This document shows positions 26,430 through 35,819 of a stretch of DNA of 64,000 bases, piece after piece. Source of the stretch: CAZMGV01 sp964621525 [NCBI: uncultured bacterium] (GTDB taxonomy: Bacteria > JAGRBM01); assembly GCA_964621525.1 (NCBI GenBank), contig CAZUMS010000005.1, positions 98,223-162,222 on the forward strand. Direction: 5' to 3'. The position numbers and the translations under genes were made by a program. The notes below the pieces were generated by a model, which did not search any database, was not told where the DNA came from, and was given only the letters and a program-made list of their open reading frames with translations. Position 1 is the stretch's first letter, and each line of letters starts with the position of its first letter.

Positions 26430-28598
26430 TTACCGTCCCGTCTGCTTGTCGAGAGCCGTCAGAATGCCGTAGCTCGCCTCAAGATCGAACCGCTCGAGCC
26501 GTTCGTCCACATTCCGGTATTCGGCGATCACGACCTTGTTCAGGTCGTCGGCCATGCTGATGTACATCTTGCCGGTGCGGTCCATCATCTGGCGGACACG
26601 GGCCAGCAGGTCGTTCGAACGGACCTTCATGTCGCGGTGGCGGTTGCGGACCCGGTCCACGTCGTCCCGAAGCTGCTCGAGACGTTTCTGGACCTTCTCC
26701 ACCTCGAGCTTGAGCCGGGCCAGCTCGCGGCGCTGCCGTACGTCTGAAGCCGCGTCGCGGGAGCCCTTCTGGCTGGGATCCGACGAAACGATGCGCCAGA
26801 TGGCCTCGCCGGCGCGGAGCCGCTGCATCCGGCGGAGCCGCTCGATACGATCGCTGGCCGAAGCCACCTTCGTGTTCATGGTCTGGCCCTCATCGGCCGC
26901 CATTCTTGGCGTCACCGACGGGGTCTTCGCCTGGACTTCGGAGAACTGGGCTTCGAGCTGCTGGATCGCGGTCTTCTTGTTCTGAAGGTCGCGCAGCAGC
27001 ATCGCCTCTTTCGGAGAGGCCAGCGCCCAGATATCGAACCGGCGGCCGCGGGCGTTGATGCGGTCGTCCAGATGCGTGTAGTCGTCCAGCAGGTCCTTCA
27101 GGCGCGGGGGCCATTCCTTCTCGAGAATGTCGGCCACGCGGGTCACCGTGCGGAGCTTTTCTTCGATCATCGCCTGGTAGCGGACGATGTTCTCCTGACG
27201 GCGTTCGATGGCCGCCCGGTAGCGGACGACTTCCTCGTATTGCACAAAGCTGTCCCGAACCGTGCTGTTCGAAACGATGTTCGCGTAAACCTTCTGGTCG
27301 AAATCGCTCAGTTTCGCCTCGGCAATGCCGAAGGGATCGGCCGCGCCTTCGTCTTCCAGGATGAAATACGCCCGGATCAGTTCGAACCGGTCACGGAAGA
27401 AATCCGCCTCGGCGACGGCCCTGACCACCTCGCGCTCGCGTTTGTAGATCTCCTGCGCCGTCCGGTAGCTCTTGATCGCCCGGTCGTAGGCGCCGAGATT
27501 GAGGAAGCACGAGCCGATGACGAGATACGCCTCGTAGGCATACTGGCCCGAGTTCGCGCGCTTCAGCAGGTTGTTGAGCAGCACGATCGCGTCGGTCAGC
27601 TTCTTCTGGTAGATGAGCGCCCACGCCTTACCGTAAAGGGCTTCGATGAAGTAGGCGTCTTCCTCGGGCACGGCCGAGAGCGCATCGAACGCCTGCTGGT
27701 ACTGCTTGAACTGCATGTAGTGGTAGCCGAGGCCGAGCTGGGCGCGCGAGCGCAGGCCCTGAAGGGTCTTGAGCTCGCGGTCCGTCAGCCGGAGCACCGA
27801 CTTGCGGACGGTTTCGCTGCCCTCCACCACCTGCTCTTCAGCCGCCTGCGCATTCGCGCCGCGGGCCCGGAGCACGGTCACGACCTTTTCGGAGAACTCG
27901 ATGCCGCCCGCCTTGATCGCACGGTCGGCGAGGATGATCGACTCCCTGAACGCCCGGACGGCTTCCTCGATGCGGTTCTGCTGGCTGAACGCAACCGCCA
28001 GCGAGTAACGGGCGAAGGGGCCCCATTTCGTCGTGATATCGACGAGGTTCAGGACGTCGACCGCCTGGTCCGGAGCGTTAAGCCGCAGGTAGGCCTGCCC
28101 GGCGAGGTAGCGGGCCTCGTCCATCTGGTCGAACTTGCCCGCCTTGTTCAGCAGCGTGAAGCTTGACACCGAACGGGCGTACTCACCCGCCTCGTAATAG
28201 ACCTTCTGGAGTGTGAAGAATGCGCCGGTCTCGGCTTCCTTGCCGGGCTTCGACGTGACCAGCGCCTGAATCATCGTCTGCGCGTCGGCGAACAGGCCGA
28301 TGGTCTCGTAGAGATTGCCGGTGCCCAGCTGGACGAGCGGCAGAGCCTTCGGATCGCCCTTGGCGTGATTCAGCATGTTGATGACCGAGGGGTCCTGGTC
28401 GATCCAGTCCCCGATCAGCCGGTCGTATTCGGCGCTCTTCAGCTGGACCCGGATCTTCTCCGATGAGGTATAGAGCGGATTCGTCGAGACCGTGACCTCG
28501 TCGGTCTCGGCGGCAACGATCCGCCCGGGCCCGCCGTCGCGAACCGCAAGGAGCAGCGCGGCCACGGCCAGCGCGACTTTGGAAAAGCGTCGCTTCAC
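26430..28598 (-). CDS. Exported TPR and coiled-coil protein
   Basis: 722 residues from a GTG start nine bases after the previous stop. A signal peptide (residues 1-30, LAVAALLLAV) is followed by TPR-like helical repeats (about 75-420; for example FTLQKVYYEAGEYARSVSSF and YGKAWALIYQKKLTDAIVLL). A long charged coiled-coil region (about 450-700) follows, containing RRQELARLKLEVEKVQ-like heptads. No lipobox and no second membrane helix are visible, so the protein should be periplasmic. It is the second gene of the operon that begins at 29144, and it probably interacts with the other TPR proteins. Confidence 0.8.
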   Translation of the reverse strand: MKRRFSKVALAVAALLLAVRDGGPGRIVAAETDEVTVSTNPLYTSSEKIRVQLKSAEYDRLIGDWIDQDPSVINMLNHAKGDPKALPLVQLGTGNLYETIGLFADAQTMIQALVTSKPGKEAETGAFFTLQKVYYEAGEYARSVSSFTLLNKAGKFDQMDEARYLAGQAYLRLNAPDQAVDVLNLVDITTKWGPFARYSLAVAFSQQNRIEEAVRAFRESIILADRAIKAGGIEFSEKVVTVLRARGANAQAAEEQVVEGSETVRKSVLRLTDRELKTLQGLRSRAQLGLGYHYMQFKQYQQAFDALSAVPEEDAYFIEALYGKAWALIYQKKLTDAIVLLNNLLKRANSGQYAYEAYLVIGSCFLNLGAYDRAIKSYRTAQEIYKREREVVRAVAEADFFRDRFELIRAYFILEDEGAADPFGIAEAKLSDFDQKVYANIVSNSTVRDSFVQYEEVVRYRAAIERRQENIVRYQAMIEEKLRTVTRVADILEKEWPPRLKDLLDDYTHLDDRINARGRRFDIWALASPKEAMLLRDLQNKKTAIQQLEAQFSEVQAKTPSVTPRMAADEGQTMNTKVASASDRIERLRRMQRLRAGEAIWRIVSSDPSQKGSRDAASDVRQRRELARLKLEVEKVQKRLEQLRDDVDRVRNRHRDMKVRSNDLLARVRQMMDRTGKMYISMADDLNKVVIAEYRNVDERLERFDLEASYGILTALDKQTGR

Positions 28599-28607
28599 CG
28601 CGGCTGC

Positions 28608-29144
28608 TTACTCCCAGATATCGTAGGTGAAATCAGGTGCGCGCTTGGTCCGGTCGTAGGCGACCTTGAGTTCGACGAAGGTGAGCACCCGGTTCTTGCC
28701 GCGGAACTTGATCTGGATCGCCCGGTTGATCTTGGTCTTGAGCGAATCCACCCCGGAGAACTGGGCCTGCAGCACGTGCTCGCCCTCGGACACCTGCCCG
28801 AGGTAGAGCTCCTGCGCACCGCCGTTATCCAGCGCGATGTTTTCCTCCTGCCGGTAGACGTGAGAGCCGACGACCTTGCCGTCCAGAAGCACCTTGACCT
28901 GCTCGAGCTGGAAATCCCGGCCCGACGTCGAGGTGAGGAAGATCTTCACGGCCGACATGCGGGGGAGCAGGAGGTCTTTCTCCAGCTCGTCCAGATCGGC
29001 GTTGATCTTGACCAGTTTGGTCTTGAGGTCGTTGATCTCGTCGTCGATGCTGCGGGTATCCTGGGCGACCAGCACCCGGGGCCCGGCCCAGAATGAACCG
29101 AGAATCAATACTGTGGCGGTTAGGAAACGGAAGACCCTGCTCAT
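28608..29144 (-). CDS. Exported coiled-coil / beta-domain protein, first gene of Glt-like operon
   Basis: 178 residues. The N-terminal signal peptide ends near VLVAQ. Residues about 30-62 form a coiled coil (DDEINDLKTKLVKINADLDELEKDL), then a beta-rich domain with LLDGKVVGSHVYRQEE and SEGEHVLQAQFSG, which resembles a PEGA or carboxypeptidase-regulatory-like sandwich. Function unknown. It is the promoter-proximal gene of a four-gene transcription unit of exported helical proteins. Confidence 0.75.
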   Translation of the reverse strand: MSRVFRFLTATVLILGSFWAGPRVLVAQDTRSIDDEINDLKTKLVKINADLDELEKDLLLPRMSAVKIFLTSTSGRDFQLEQVKVLLDGKVVGSHVYRQEENIALDNGGAQELYLGQVSEGEHVLQAQFSGVDSLKTKINRAIQIKFRGKNRVLTFVELKVAYDRTKRAPDFTYDIWE

Positions 29145-29435
29145 CGCGTCTCTGATGCTTTCATCCAGCCGGATTTTGGACTTGACCCAGTAACGATTCC
29201 CGCCCGGCCGGTGGCTTTTCTGTCGGCGGGAAGGACGGATAATCCAAGTGGGGGTAGTCTAGGGATGGCCGGGCCAATTGGTCAATAGTGTCAATATCTT
29301 CTGGCTACGGACAATTGGTTAAAAATCACCGAAACCGGCGCGATTCTGAAGACAATTTCGTGACGTAGCTCAGCCCCCTTTGCCGTTCCACCTGCTAGAT
29401 TGGGGTCCATCCCGCTCTTCGGAGGGTTCCCCGCC
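29145..29435. promoter_or_regulatory. Divergent regulatory region of the Glt-like operon
   Basis: 291 bases between the minus-strand operon and the plus-strand exported protein. A possible minus-strand promoter is TTGACC (29280-29285), 18 bases, TAGACT (29256-29261). CAATTGGT occurs twice in direct orientation (29275-29282 and 29312-29319), and the sequence between is A/T-rich, suggesting a binding site next to the promoter. The plus-strand gene has a GGAGG ribosome-binding site at 29421-29425. Confidence 0.45.
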
Positions 29436-31577
29436 ATGCCAAACATCATTTTATTGCACCGAAACCGTTTAGCCCCGCTCCTGCCGGCAGCCGTCGGGCT
29501 TCTCCTCGCCCTCATAGCGGCGCCTTCGGTCCGGGCGGAGGAAGCTTCAGGGGCTCCGGAGAAGCTGGCCGAGCGCATCGCCCGGGGATCGCCCAAGGAC
29601 CGGGAATACCTCCATGGGGCCGCAACCAGTGTCCGGAACTGGGCCTCCACCGAGGCCGACCTCAAGCTGGCCGCAAGCCTCAGGGACAGTTTCCGCAAGT
29701 GGGCACCCGCCAGTTACGCCGATACGGTCCGCTGGATCGAGGTCGAGCAGGCCTTCGGAGGGCCGCTCTCCGGGCCGGTCCTCGCCGAAGCGGCGGGCCA
29801 CCTGGCACGCCTGAACCGGGAGTCCGGCTCCTGCCGGGTCCCCCCGGAACTGGCCGATCTTGCCGAATTTTCTGCAGCCGACGCGGAGGTAATCGAAAAG
29901 GAAGTGCTTCTGCCCTGCGAAAGCCAGACGCCTGACGACACGACGGCCGCCCTCGGAGCGGTGATCCAGCCCGCCCGCACCGCGGCGCGGCCCAAAGAAG
30001 TCGCCGTCTGGCTCGACCGGACGATGAAGGACCGCAAGCCCTCGGCCAGCCTGTGTCAGGCGACCCGCGTGACGAACGTGCTGCTCGCCCGCTGGGTGCC
30101 TTACGACGCCTGCGCAAAGATGCTTCCCGCCGGGGCCGACCGTGCGGATTTCGCCCGTGGCGCGGCGCTGGAACTTCTCGACTCCGGCCGTCCCGATCTC
30201 GCCGTGAAAGCCGTCCAGCGCCCCTGGGCCGGAAAAGCTGAAAAGCCGCACCTGCAGGACATCCAGATCCGGGCGCTGGTGGCCCAGAAGAAAACCGCCC
30301 AGGCACGCACGGGGCTCGAAGCCATCCTGAAAAACGAACCGCTCGACTCGCCGGGACTCGTCTGGGCTGCCGGGATCGCCCCGGAAGCGGCGCTTTCGCC
30401 GCTCATCGCCCGGATCGGGAGCGTCCTCGGCGATCCCGCCGCCGAAGCCGATTCGATCACCGAAGCGGCGACCGCGCTCGAAGCCGCCCTCTCCGCCCGC
30501 TGCCCGCAGGCTGCCGATCCGTTATCGCCCGCCCCCGACTGCAAGCTGGCGGGATCCCCCGCCCTCTGGCGCAAGACCCTGCTGGACCGCCTCACGGCCG
30601 GCGACACGCCGTCGTCGGTCCGCCGGGCCGCCGAGCGGGCGCTGCTGCTTCTCCCCGCCGCGGCGTGGAAGGGGACCGCCCCGCATGTCTGCACCGGCGC
30701 GGGCCTCACCGACGCTCCCCTCCCCGTGCTGAAAAGCCTCGCGACGTTCTGCCGCCGGATCGCCGGAGCTGCCGAAGCGCCGGCCATCTCGGAGCGGATG
30801 AAAACCGCTGGTCATGCCGAGCGCCGGACCCTGCTGGAAGGCCTCGCCGCAGGCGGCGTCGATCCTGTGCTCGCGGCAGCCCTCAAGGGGGACCTCGAAA
30901 CCCTTGTGGACGATGCAGCCCGCCCCCTCTCCGAACGCCGTCTCGCCCTGCTCTCGCTTGTCCAGCGGGACTGCCCGGCCCAGAAAGCACGGCTCGAAGC
31001 CCTTGTCCGCGGACCGGAACTCCTGCTGGCCGAGCCGGCGGCACGGGGACTCTCCTGCGTTCCGGGTCCGGAAGAAACGCTGGAAGCCGTCATCACCTCG
31101 GAAAAATCCGACGCCGCGCTCCGGTTCGCCGCTGTCGAAAGCCTCGCCCGCCTGAACGCCGAACGGGCCAGGGCCGCCGCCGCGAAACTCCCGGCTGCCT
31201 GGCAGGCGGACGCCGCCCGCGCCGCCGGTCCGGCAGTCAGCCCGCTCACGATCCGCGCCCGCTACCTCGACTTCGCCGCGTCGGGGCTCATCTATCCGGC
31301 CGTGCGCAAGGCGGACGGCCGCGAGGTATTTCTCGTGGAGAACCTGAAGGCAGAGCCCGTGCTCCGGGTGGAGAGCGCCGCGGACCTCGGCCCCGAAATC
31401 GTCATCGGGCTCGAAAATCTCCGCGACGACGGCGAACTGTCCGCAAGTCCGCGCACGCTCCGCCTGTTCCGGCAGGCGGGATCGACGGTCTACGTGTCGG
31501 AGAAATATCCGGCGGAGTTCGCCGGCGACGGCTCCCTGAAACGCGAAGCGGGCGGCGGCGGCTGGTCGGAGTTCTGA
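29436..31577 (+). CDS. Exported protein with HEAT-like helical repeats, unknown function
   Basis: 713 residues from the ATG at 29436 (MPNIILLHRN), chosen for the GGAGG about ten bases upstream; an earlier in-frame start at 29400 has none. A signal peptide covers residues 1-35 (LLPAAVGLLLALIAAPSVRA). The rest is almost entirely Ala/Leu/Glu-rich helices, with HEAT-like pairs in the second half (AALRFAAVESLARLNAERA). The C-terminal ~100 residues look beta-rich. No catalytic motif is visible. It is divergent from the TPR operon and convergent with the response regulator gene, with two bases between stops. A scaffold role in the envelope is possible but unproven. Confidence 0.75.
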   Translation: MPNIILLHRNRLAPLLPAAVGLLLALIAAPSVRAEEASGAPEKLAERIARGSPKDREYLHGAATSVRNWASTEADLKLAASLRDSFRKWAPASYADTVRWIEVEQAFGGPLSGPVLAEAAGHLARLNRESGSCRVPPELADLAEFSAADAEVIEKEVLLPCESQTPDDTTAALGAVIQPARTAARPKEVAVWLDRTMKDRKPSASLCQATRVTNVLLARWVPYDACAKMLPAGADRADFARGAALELLDSGRPDLAVKAVQRPWAGKAEKPHLQDIQIRALVAQKKTAQARTGLEAILKNEPLDSPGLVWAAGIAPEAALSPLIARIGSVLGDPAAEADSITEAATALEAALSARCPQAADPLSPAPDCKLAGSPALWRKTLLDRLTAGDTPSSVRRAAERALLLLPAAAWKGTAPHVCTGAGLTDAPLPVLKSLATFCRRIAGAAEAPAISERMKTAGHAERRTLLEGLAAGGVDPVLAAALKGDLETLVDDAARPLSERRLALLSLVQRDCPAQKARLEALVRGPELLLAEPAARGLSCVPGPEETLEAVITSEKSDAALRFAAVESLARLNAERARAAAAKLPAAWQADAARAAGPAVSPLTIRARYLDFAASGLIYPAVRKADGREVFLVENLKAEPVLRVESAADLGPEIVIGLENLRDDGELSASPRTLRLFRQAGSTVYVSEKYPAEFAGDGSLKREAGGGGWSEF

Positions 31578-31579
31578 AG

Positions 31580-32275
31580 CTACTTGATGAGCTTGTAGCC
31601 TTCGGTCGGGACCGTGATGATGAGGTTGTCCTCGCCGAAGAACGGCTTCAGCTTCACGCGAAGGTTCTTGATGTGGACATCGATGGTCCGGGTCTCGATA
31701 TCCGGGCCGTATCCCCACACGGTCTTCAGCAGGTATTTCCGGTTCATCACCTTGTTCGGGGCCGAGGCGAGCACGTAGAGGAGGTCGAACTCCTTGGGCT
31801 GGAGCCGCACGGTCGTGCCCCGGTAGGTGAGTTCGTACTTCTTCGGGTTCAGCTTCATGCCCCGGATCGTGACGGTCTTCTCGCGGTCCAGCGCCGGATA
31901 GTCCTTGTCCTTCTGGGTGCGGCGGAGGACCGACTTGATGCGGGCGACGAGCTCGCGCTTGGAGAACGGTTTCGTGAGGTAATCGTCCGCTCCGATCTCG
32001 AGGCCGACGACCTTGTCCACCTCCTCGTCCTTGGCCGAGACGATGATGACCGGCATCTGCGGGCGCTTCTGGCGGTACTCGCGGCAGTAGTCGAGGCCGT
32101 CGCCGTCCGGCAGCATGAGGTCGAGCAGCACGATGTCGGGAGACTCGCCGGCGGTCTTCGTCCGCCCTTCCTCGAGCGTCCGGGCGGTGATCGCCAGAAA
32201 GCCCTCTTCCTCAAGCAGTATCTTCACGGCCGCGAGAATATTCTCGTCGTCCTCAATGACCAGGACCTTTTCCAT
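31580..32275 (-). CDS. OmpR/PhoB-family response regulator
   Basis: 231 residues. The receiver domain has the acidic pair at residues 8-10 (IEDDE), the phosphoacceptor D52 in LLDLMLPDGDG, and K102 in YLTKPF. The C-terminal winged helix contains LQPKEFDLLYVLA and YLLKTVWGYGPDIETRTIDVHI, the classic DNA-recognition helix and turn. It lies 72 bases downstream of the histidine kinase gene on the same strand and is very likely its partner. Confidence 0.93.
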   Translation of the reverse strand: MEKVLVIEDDENILAAVKILLEEEGFLAITARTLEEGRTKTAGESPDIVLLDLMLPDGDGLDYCREYRQKRPQMPVIIVSAKDEEVDKVVGLEIGADDYLTKPFSKRELVARIKSVLRRTQKDKDYPALDREKTVTIRGMKLNPKKYELTYRGTTVRLQPKEFDLLYVLASAPNKVMNRKYLLKTVWGYGPDIETRTIDVHIKNLRVKLKPFFGEDNLIITVPTEGYKLIK

Positions 32276-32347
32276 CTTGGGGGCCAGTGTAACCGGGGGT
32301 TTCCGGCGTGCAAACGGCGTTTTTAACGAAGCCCGGATGAACGCGGC

Positions 32348-35233
32348 TCAGGCCGCCTGCCGCATCCCGGCTCTCGTCAGCGGGATCGCGACCGAAAGGA
32401 GCGCACCGCCTTCGGGCGGGGCCTCGGCCCAGATGACGCCGTGGTGGGCGAGGACGTACTCGCGGGAGATCGCGAGGCCGAGCCCCGTGCCGCCTTCGGT
32501 GGACTGGCGGACGTAGTCGTCCTGGAAGAACTTGTCGAAGATGCGTTCCAGATTCTGCTTGCGGATCCCCACCCCGGAATCCTTCACCCGTACCACCGCA
32601 TAGCGGGCTCCCTGGGCGAAATCGGCCCGACCGGACCGGGCGGAAAGCTCCGCCCCCGGCTGAACCTCCACCGTCACGGCAACAGTGCCGCTCACGGGCG
32701 TGAACTTGAGGGAGTTGCCGAGCAGGTTGTCCAGCACCTGCCTGAACTTGGACCGGTCGACCGGAAGATCCGGCAGCCCGTCCGCTTCCTGGAACCGGAC
32801 GCCGATCCCCTTCGACTCGGCTGCACCCGAGACCAGTTCGATCGCCTCGGCGACGAGCCGGTTCAGGTCAGTGGGCTCGAACCGGTATTGCATCTTCCCG
32901 GACGCCACCTTCGAGAGGTCGAGCAGGTTGTTCACGATGCGGCTCAGCCGGTCGGTGGACCGGTCGATCACCCCCAGATACTCGAGTTCCTTCTCCCGCT
33001 CGATACGGCCGGCCCGGGACTGGAGGATTTCCGTGAACGACTTGATGGACGTGAGCGGCGTGCGGAGCGAATGGCTGACGATGGAGATGATCTCCGTCTT
33101 CATCCGGTCCACGCGCATGAGCTCCGTGATGTCCTGGATCGCCAGCACGACCGGTCCCGTGGCGAGATCGTTCCCCTCAGCCGCGACGGAGAGCGTCACC
33201 CGGACATCGGTCTCGCCGACCCGGCAGAGATAGCTGGAGGTCCGCAGCTGGTATCCGGGGTGCCGGAGCCTGTCGATCTGGGCATCCAGGTCCGGCAGGC
33301 GGAGTTCGTGGGACTGGAGCGCGCGGTCCGGGGCGGTACGGACGCCGAGGATGCGCTCGGCTGCGCCGTTCAGGAAGATCACCGTGCCGCCGGGGTCGAG
33401 CACGACGACGCCTTCACCGATGGAGACGAGAATCGCCTCGATGCGGCGGCGTTCTTCCGCGAGTTCCCGGTTCTTGAGGTCCAGCACGCGGTTGCGATCC
33501 TCGAGAACTTTCTTGCGCTCGACCTCGAACGCCATGCGCTCCATCGCGACGTTCTGGCGCGTCAGCACGGCGGTGATGGCGATGGCCGTCACGGCCGCCA
33601 CCAGCACCGTGATGAACAGCATGAGCAGCGTCGCCCCGCGGAACTTGCGGGTCGATTCGATAATCGTCGTCGTGGAGATAGCGCGGGCGATCACCCAGCC
33701 GCTGTCTTCCATCTGGTAAAACGCGAGATAAATTCGCCCGCCCGGCAGGTCGAGCTGGTACCAGTTTTTCCCGTTCAGGGCGTCGGCCCACCGCTCGCCG
33801 GGATCCTGAAGCTGGAACCCGAGATACCCCCGCCGGCTGTGCGCAAGCAGCACGCCTTCTTTCGAAGCGATAAAATCCCAGCCGGAGGCGGCCGCATAGC
33901 CTGCCGTCAGGACGAGCAGCGACTGGAGGCGGACCACGGCCTTCACGAAACCCGCAATGCGCCCGGAGCGGTCCCGGACTGCCGTGGCGAACAGAACCGA
34001 CGGGTAAGCGGTCACCGCCTCGTCGCGCAGGGCCTGGCCGCTGGACGACTCCTGGATCAGCGGGCCGCGAGACTCCTGGTTGAGCCGGAACGTGAATACC
34101 TGGCCGGGCGCGAGACGGAGTGCCGTCTGCTGGGACTCGGTAAGCGCCGGAGCCGGGGCCGAATCCTCGGGGGAACGGGCGTAGGTGAACAGGAGCCCGT
34201 CCTTCTCGTCCCAGAAGCTCACGGACTGGAAATCCCTCGGAATATAGCCGCGCACGAGATCGAGCCCGAGTTCACTCACCGCTGAAGACGACGTGTGAAA
34301 GCGGGTGCTGAAAAACCGGAATACCGACGGCTCCGAAAGCCGGGCGACGGCCTCCGACAGCTCGCCGAGCTGCTGCCGGATGTCGGCCGCGATCTTCTGT
34401 CCCTCGCCGCGGTATCGGACGAGGGCCTCTTCCAGCAGCTGGACCCGGAGAATGTAGTTGAACGAGAGGGTAAGGCTCGCCGTGGCCAGCACGACAAACG
34501 AGAACCCGAATACCCGGATCGCGAACGGACGCCGGGCCGGATCGGACAGGTCGAAGACGGTGAGTGCGACGAGCACTGCCGCCGCCACGAGCAACAGGTC
34601 GTCCAGTACCAGCAGCGACCCTGCACCGCCCTGCCCGGCGCGGTTCCAGAGGAGCCAGAAGAGTCCCTCCCGGACGGCCATCAGGATCCCGGCGAGCATG
34701 ACCCGCTTGAAATGACCCTCGTTCCAGCGGTTCCGGAAGACGGCCATCGCGAACAGAAGGACTCCGGCGCGCACGGGACCGAACCAGAGGATCGCGGGTT
34801 CGAGCGCCGCGAGCCGGCCCTTGCCCAGCATCGGGAACTCGCCCGAGAGACGGTTCAGGATCCACAGGCCCGACAGCGCCGCCGCGAGCGGGGCCAGCAC
34901 GGCGAGGCGGCCCGCCCACCGGCTCCCGGTACGGGAAAGGATCAGCGCCGCCGCCGAGAACGCGGCGAGGTTCTCGAAGGCGACCAGTGCCGGGGCGAAA
35001 TACCGGGAACTGAACGGGAGGTTCGAGGCGAGCAGGTAACCCGTCCGCAGGGCATTGAGGCCGATCAGGCCGTTCACCGAAAAGAAGAACAGCGCCAGCG
35101 ACCAGCGACCGGCGGCGCCGCCGGCGTTCCTGCGCCCGGCCCAGGCGAGCGGGATCAGAAAAAGCGTGATCGACAGCGCCGAGAGGTCGACGAGGTTCTC
35201 GAACTCGCTGGAAAGAAAAAACTGCTCGCCCAT
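32348..35233 (-). CDS. Membrane sensor histidine kinase with multi-helix input, extracytoplasmic sensor and PAS
   Basis: 961 residues. About eight membrane helices fill residues 16-263. They are followed by a large periplasmic region (about 264-530, with dCache-like features such as DRSGRIAGFVKAV and WDFIASKEGVLLAHSRRGYLG), a further helix (534-557), a coiled-coil linker, and a PAS domain (about 596-705). The HisKA helix carries H721 in SHSLRTPLTS. The ATPase domain ends with GTGLGLAISREYV. It probably phosphorylates the response regulator just downstream. The N-terminal multi-helix block resembles MASE-type sensory modules. The signal is unknown. The gene starts three bases after an unknown upstream gene and is likely co-transcribed with it. 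Confidence 0.9.
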   Translation of the reverse strand: MGEQFFLSSEFENLVDLSALSITLFLIPLAWAGRRNAGGAAGRWSLALFFFSVNGLIGLNALRTGYLLASNLPFSSRYFAPALVAFENLAAFSAAALILSRTGSRWAGRLAVLAPLAAALSGLWILNRLSGEFPMLGKGRLAALEPAILWFGPVRAGVLLFAMAVFRNRWNEGHFKRVMLAGILMAVREGLFWLLWNRAGQGGAGSLLVLDDLLLVAAAVLVALTVFDLSDPARRPFAIRVFGFSFVVLATASLTLSFNYILRVQLLEEALVRYRGEGQKIAADIRQQLGELSEAVARLSEPSVFRFFSTRFHTSSSAVSELGLDLVRGYIPRDFQSVSFWDEKDGLLFTYARSPEDSAPAPALTESQQTALRLAPGQVFTFRLNQESRGPLIQESSSGQALRDEAVTAYPSVLFATAVRDRSGRIAGFVKAVVRLQSLLVLTAGYAAASGWDFIASKEGVLLAHSRRGYLGFQLQDPGERWADALNGKNWYQLDLPGGRIYLAFYQMEDSGWVIARAISTTTIIESTRKFRGATLLMLFITVLVAAVTAIAITAVLTRQNVAMERMAFEVERKKVLEDRNRVLDLKNRELAEERRRIEAILVSIGEGVVVLDPGGTVIFLNGAAERILGVRTAPDRALQSHELRLPDLDAQIDRLRHPGYQLRTSSYLCRVGETDVRVTLSVAAEGNDLATGPVVLAIQDITELMRVDRMKTEIISIVSHSLRTPLTSIKSFTEILQSRAGRIEREKELEYLGVIDRSTDRLSRIVNNLLDLSKVASGKMQYRFEPTDLNRLVAEAIELVSGAAESKGIGVRFQEADGLPDLPVDRSKFRQVLDNLLGNSLKFTPVSGTVAVTVEVQPGAELSARSGRADFAQGARYAVVRVKDSGVGIRKQNLERIFDKFFQDDYVRQSTEGGTGLGLAISREYVLAHHGVIWAEAPPEGGALLSVAIPLTRAGMRQAA

Positions 35234-35236
35234 GGA

Positions 35237-35758
35237 TCAGCCGCCCGCGCCGGAACCGTTGCCGTAGCCGTCGGTGCGGGGCGACGGCAGCCCGCCGAGC
35301 CAGAGTTGCAGGGGCGGCATGCCTTTGGGTGCGACGCCCGCGATACGGCCCGCGAGCGCCTTCGCCGGGGCGGGGCCGCCGCCGAGCGCATTCACGGCAA
35401 GGGAAACCCTGGCCGGTTTCATCTGCGCGATCTTCTGGAAGGCCCGTCCGGCCCAGTCGAGCGCGGCGGCATCGCCGGTTTCTCCGGAAGACGGCAGAAG
35501 CAGGATGCCTTCGGGCAGCATCCAGTCGAGCCCCACGAGGAGGTCCGCCTTTCCGTCCGGGCAGAGAATGGAGAGCTTGCGGCTCAGGAGCCCGTTCGTC
35601 CACCAGTCGACGCGCTGAAGCCACCCCTCGAGCCGGCCGTCCCGGTGGGCGAACTCGATCACCCAGAGGCCCTCGGCCGGAGGCACCTCGCCCGGAAGCA
35701 GCTCGACGATGGAGACGGCCGAAGGGACGGCCGTTCTGCTGGTCGCAGGTTCGCTCAT
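35237..35758 (-). CDS. Hypothetical protein upstream of the sensor kinase
   Basis: 173 residues with no recognised domain. It is predicted soluble, Leu/Gly/Pro-rich, with a tail of Gly and Ser residues (TDGYGNGSGAGG). Segment WVIEFAHRDGRLEGWLQRVDWWTNG is the best-ordered part. It ends three bases before the kinase start, so it is in the same transcription unit and might be a regulatory partner, which is inference only. Confidence 0.6.
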   Translation of the reverse strand: MSEPATSRTAVPSAVSIVELLPGEVPPAEGLWVIEFAHRDGRLEGWLQRVDWWTNGLLSRKLSILCPDGKADLLVGLDWMLPEGILLLPSSGETGDAAALDWAGRAFQKIAQMKPARVSLAVNALGGGPAPAKALAGRIAGVAPKGMPPLQLWLGGLPSPRTDGYGNGSGAGG

Positions 35759-35819
35759 GATCAGGACATCATCTTAGGCAGGAGGGGCAACGATTGCACG
35801 CCGTGACGCGGGGTGAGCG

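Noticed and set aside
22852-26472. 1206-codon plus-strand frame opposite the large TPR gene
   Set aside because: It is a mirror of the TPR coding strand, with Leu/Val/Arg-rich low-complexity translation, no ribosome-binding site and no domain. The minus-strand gene has a lipoprotein signal and TPR repeats.
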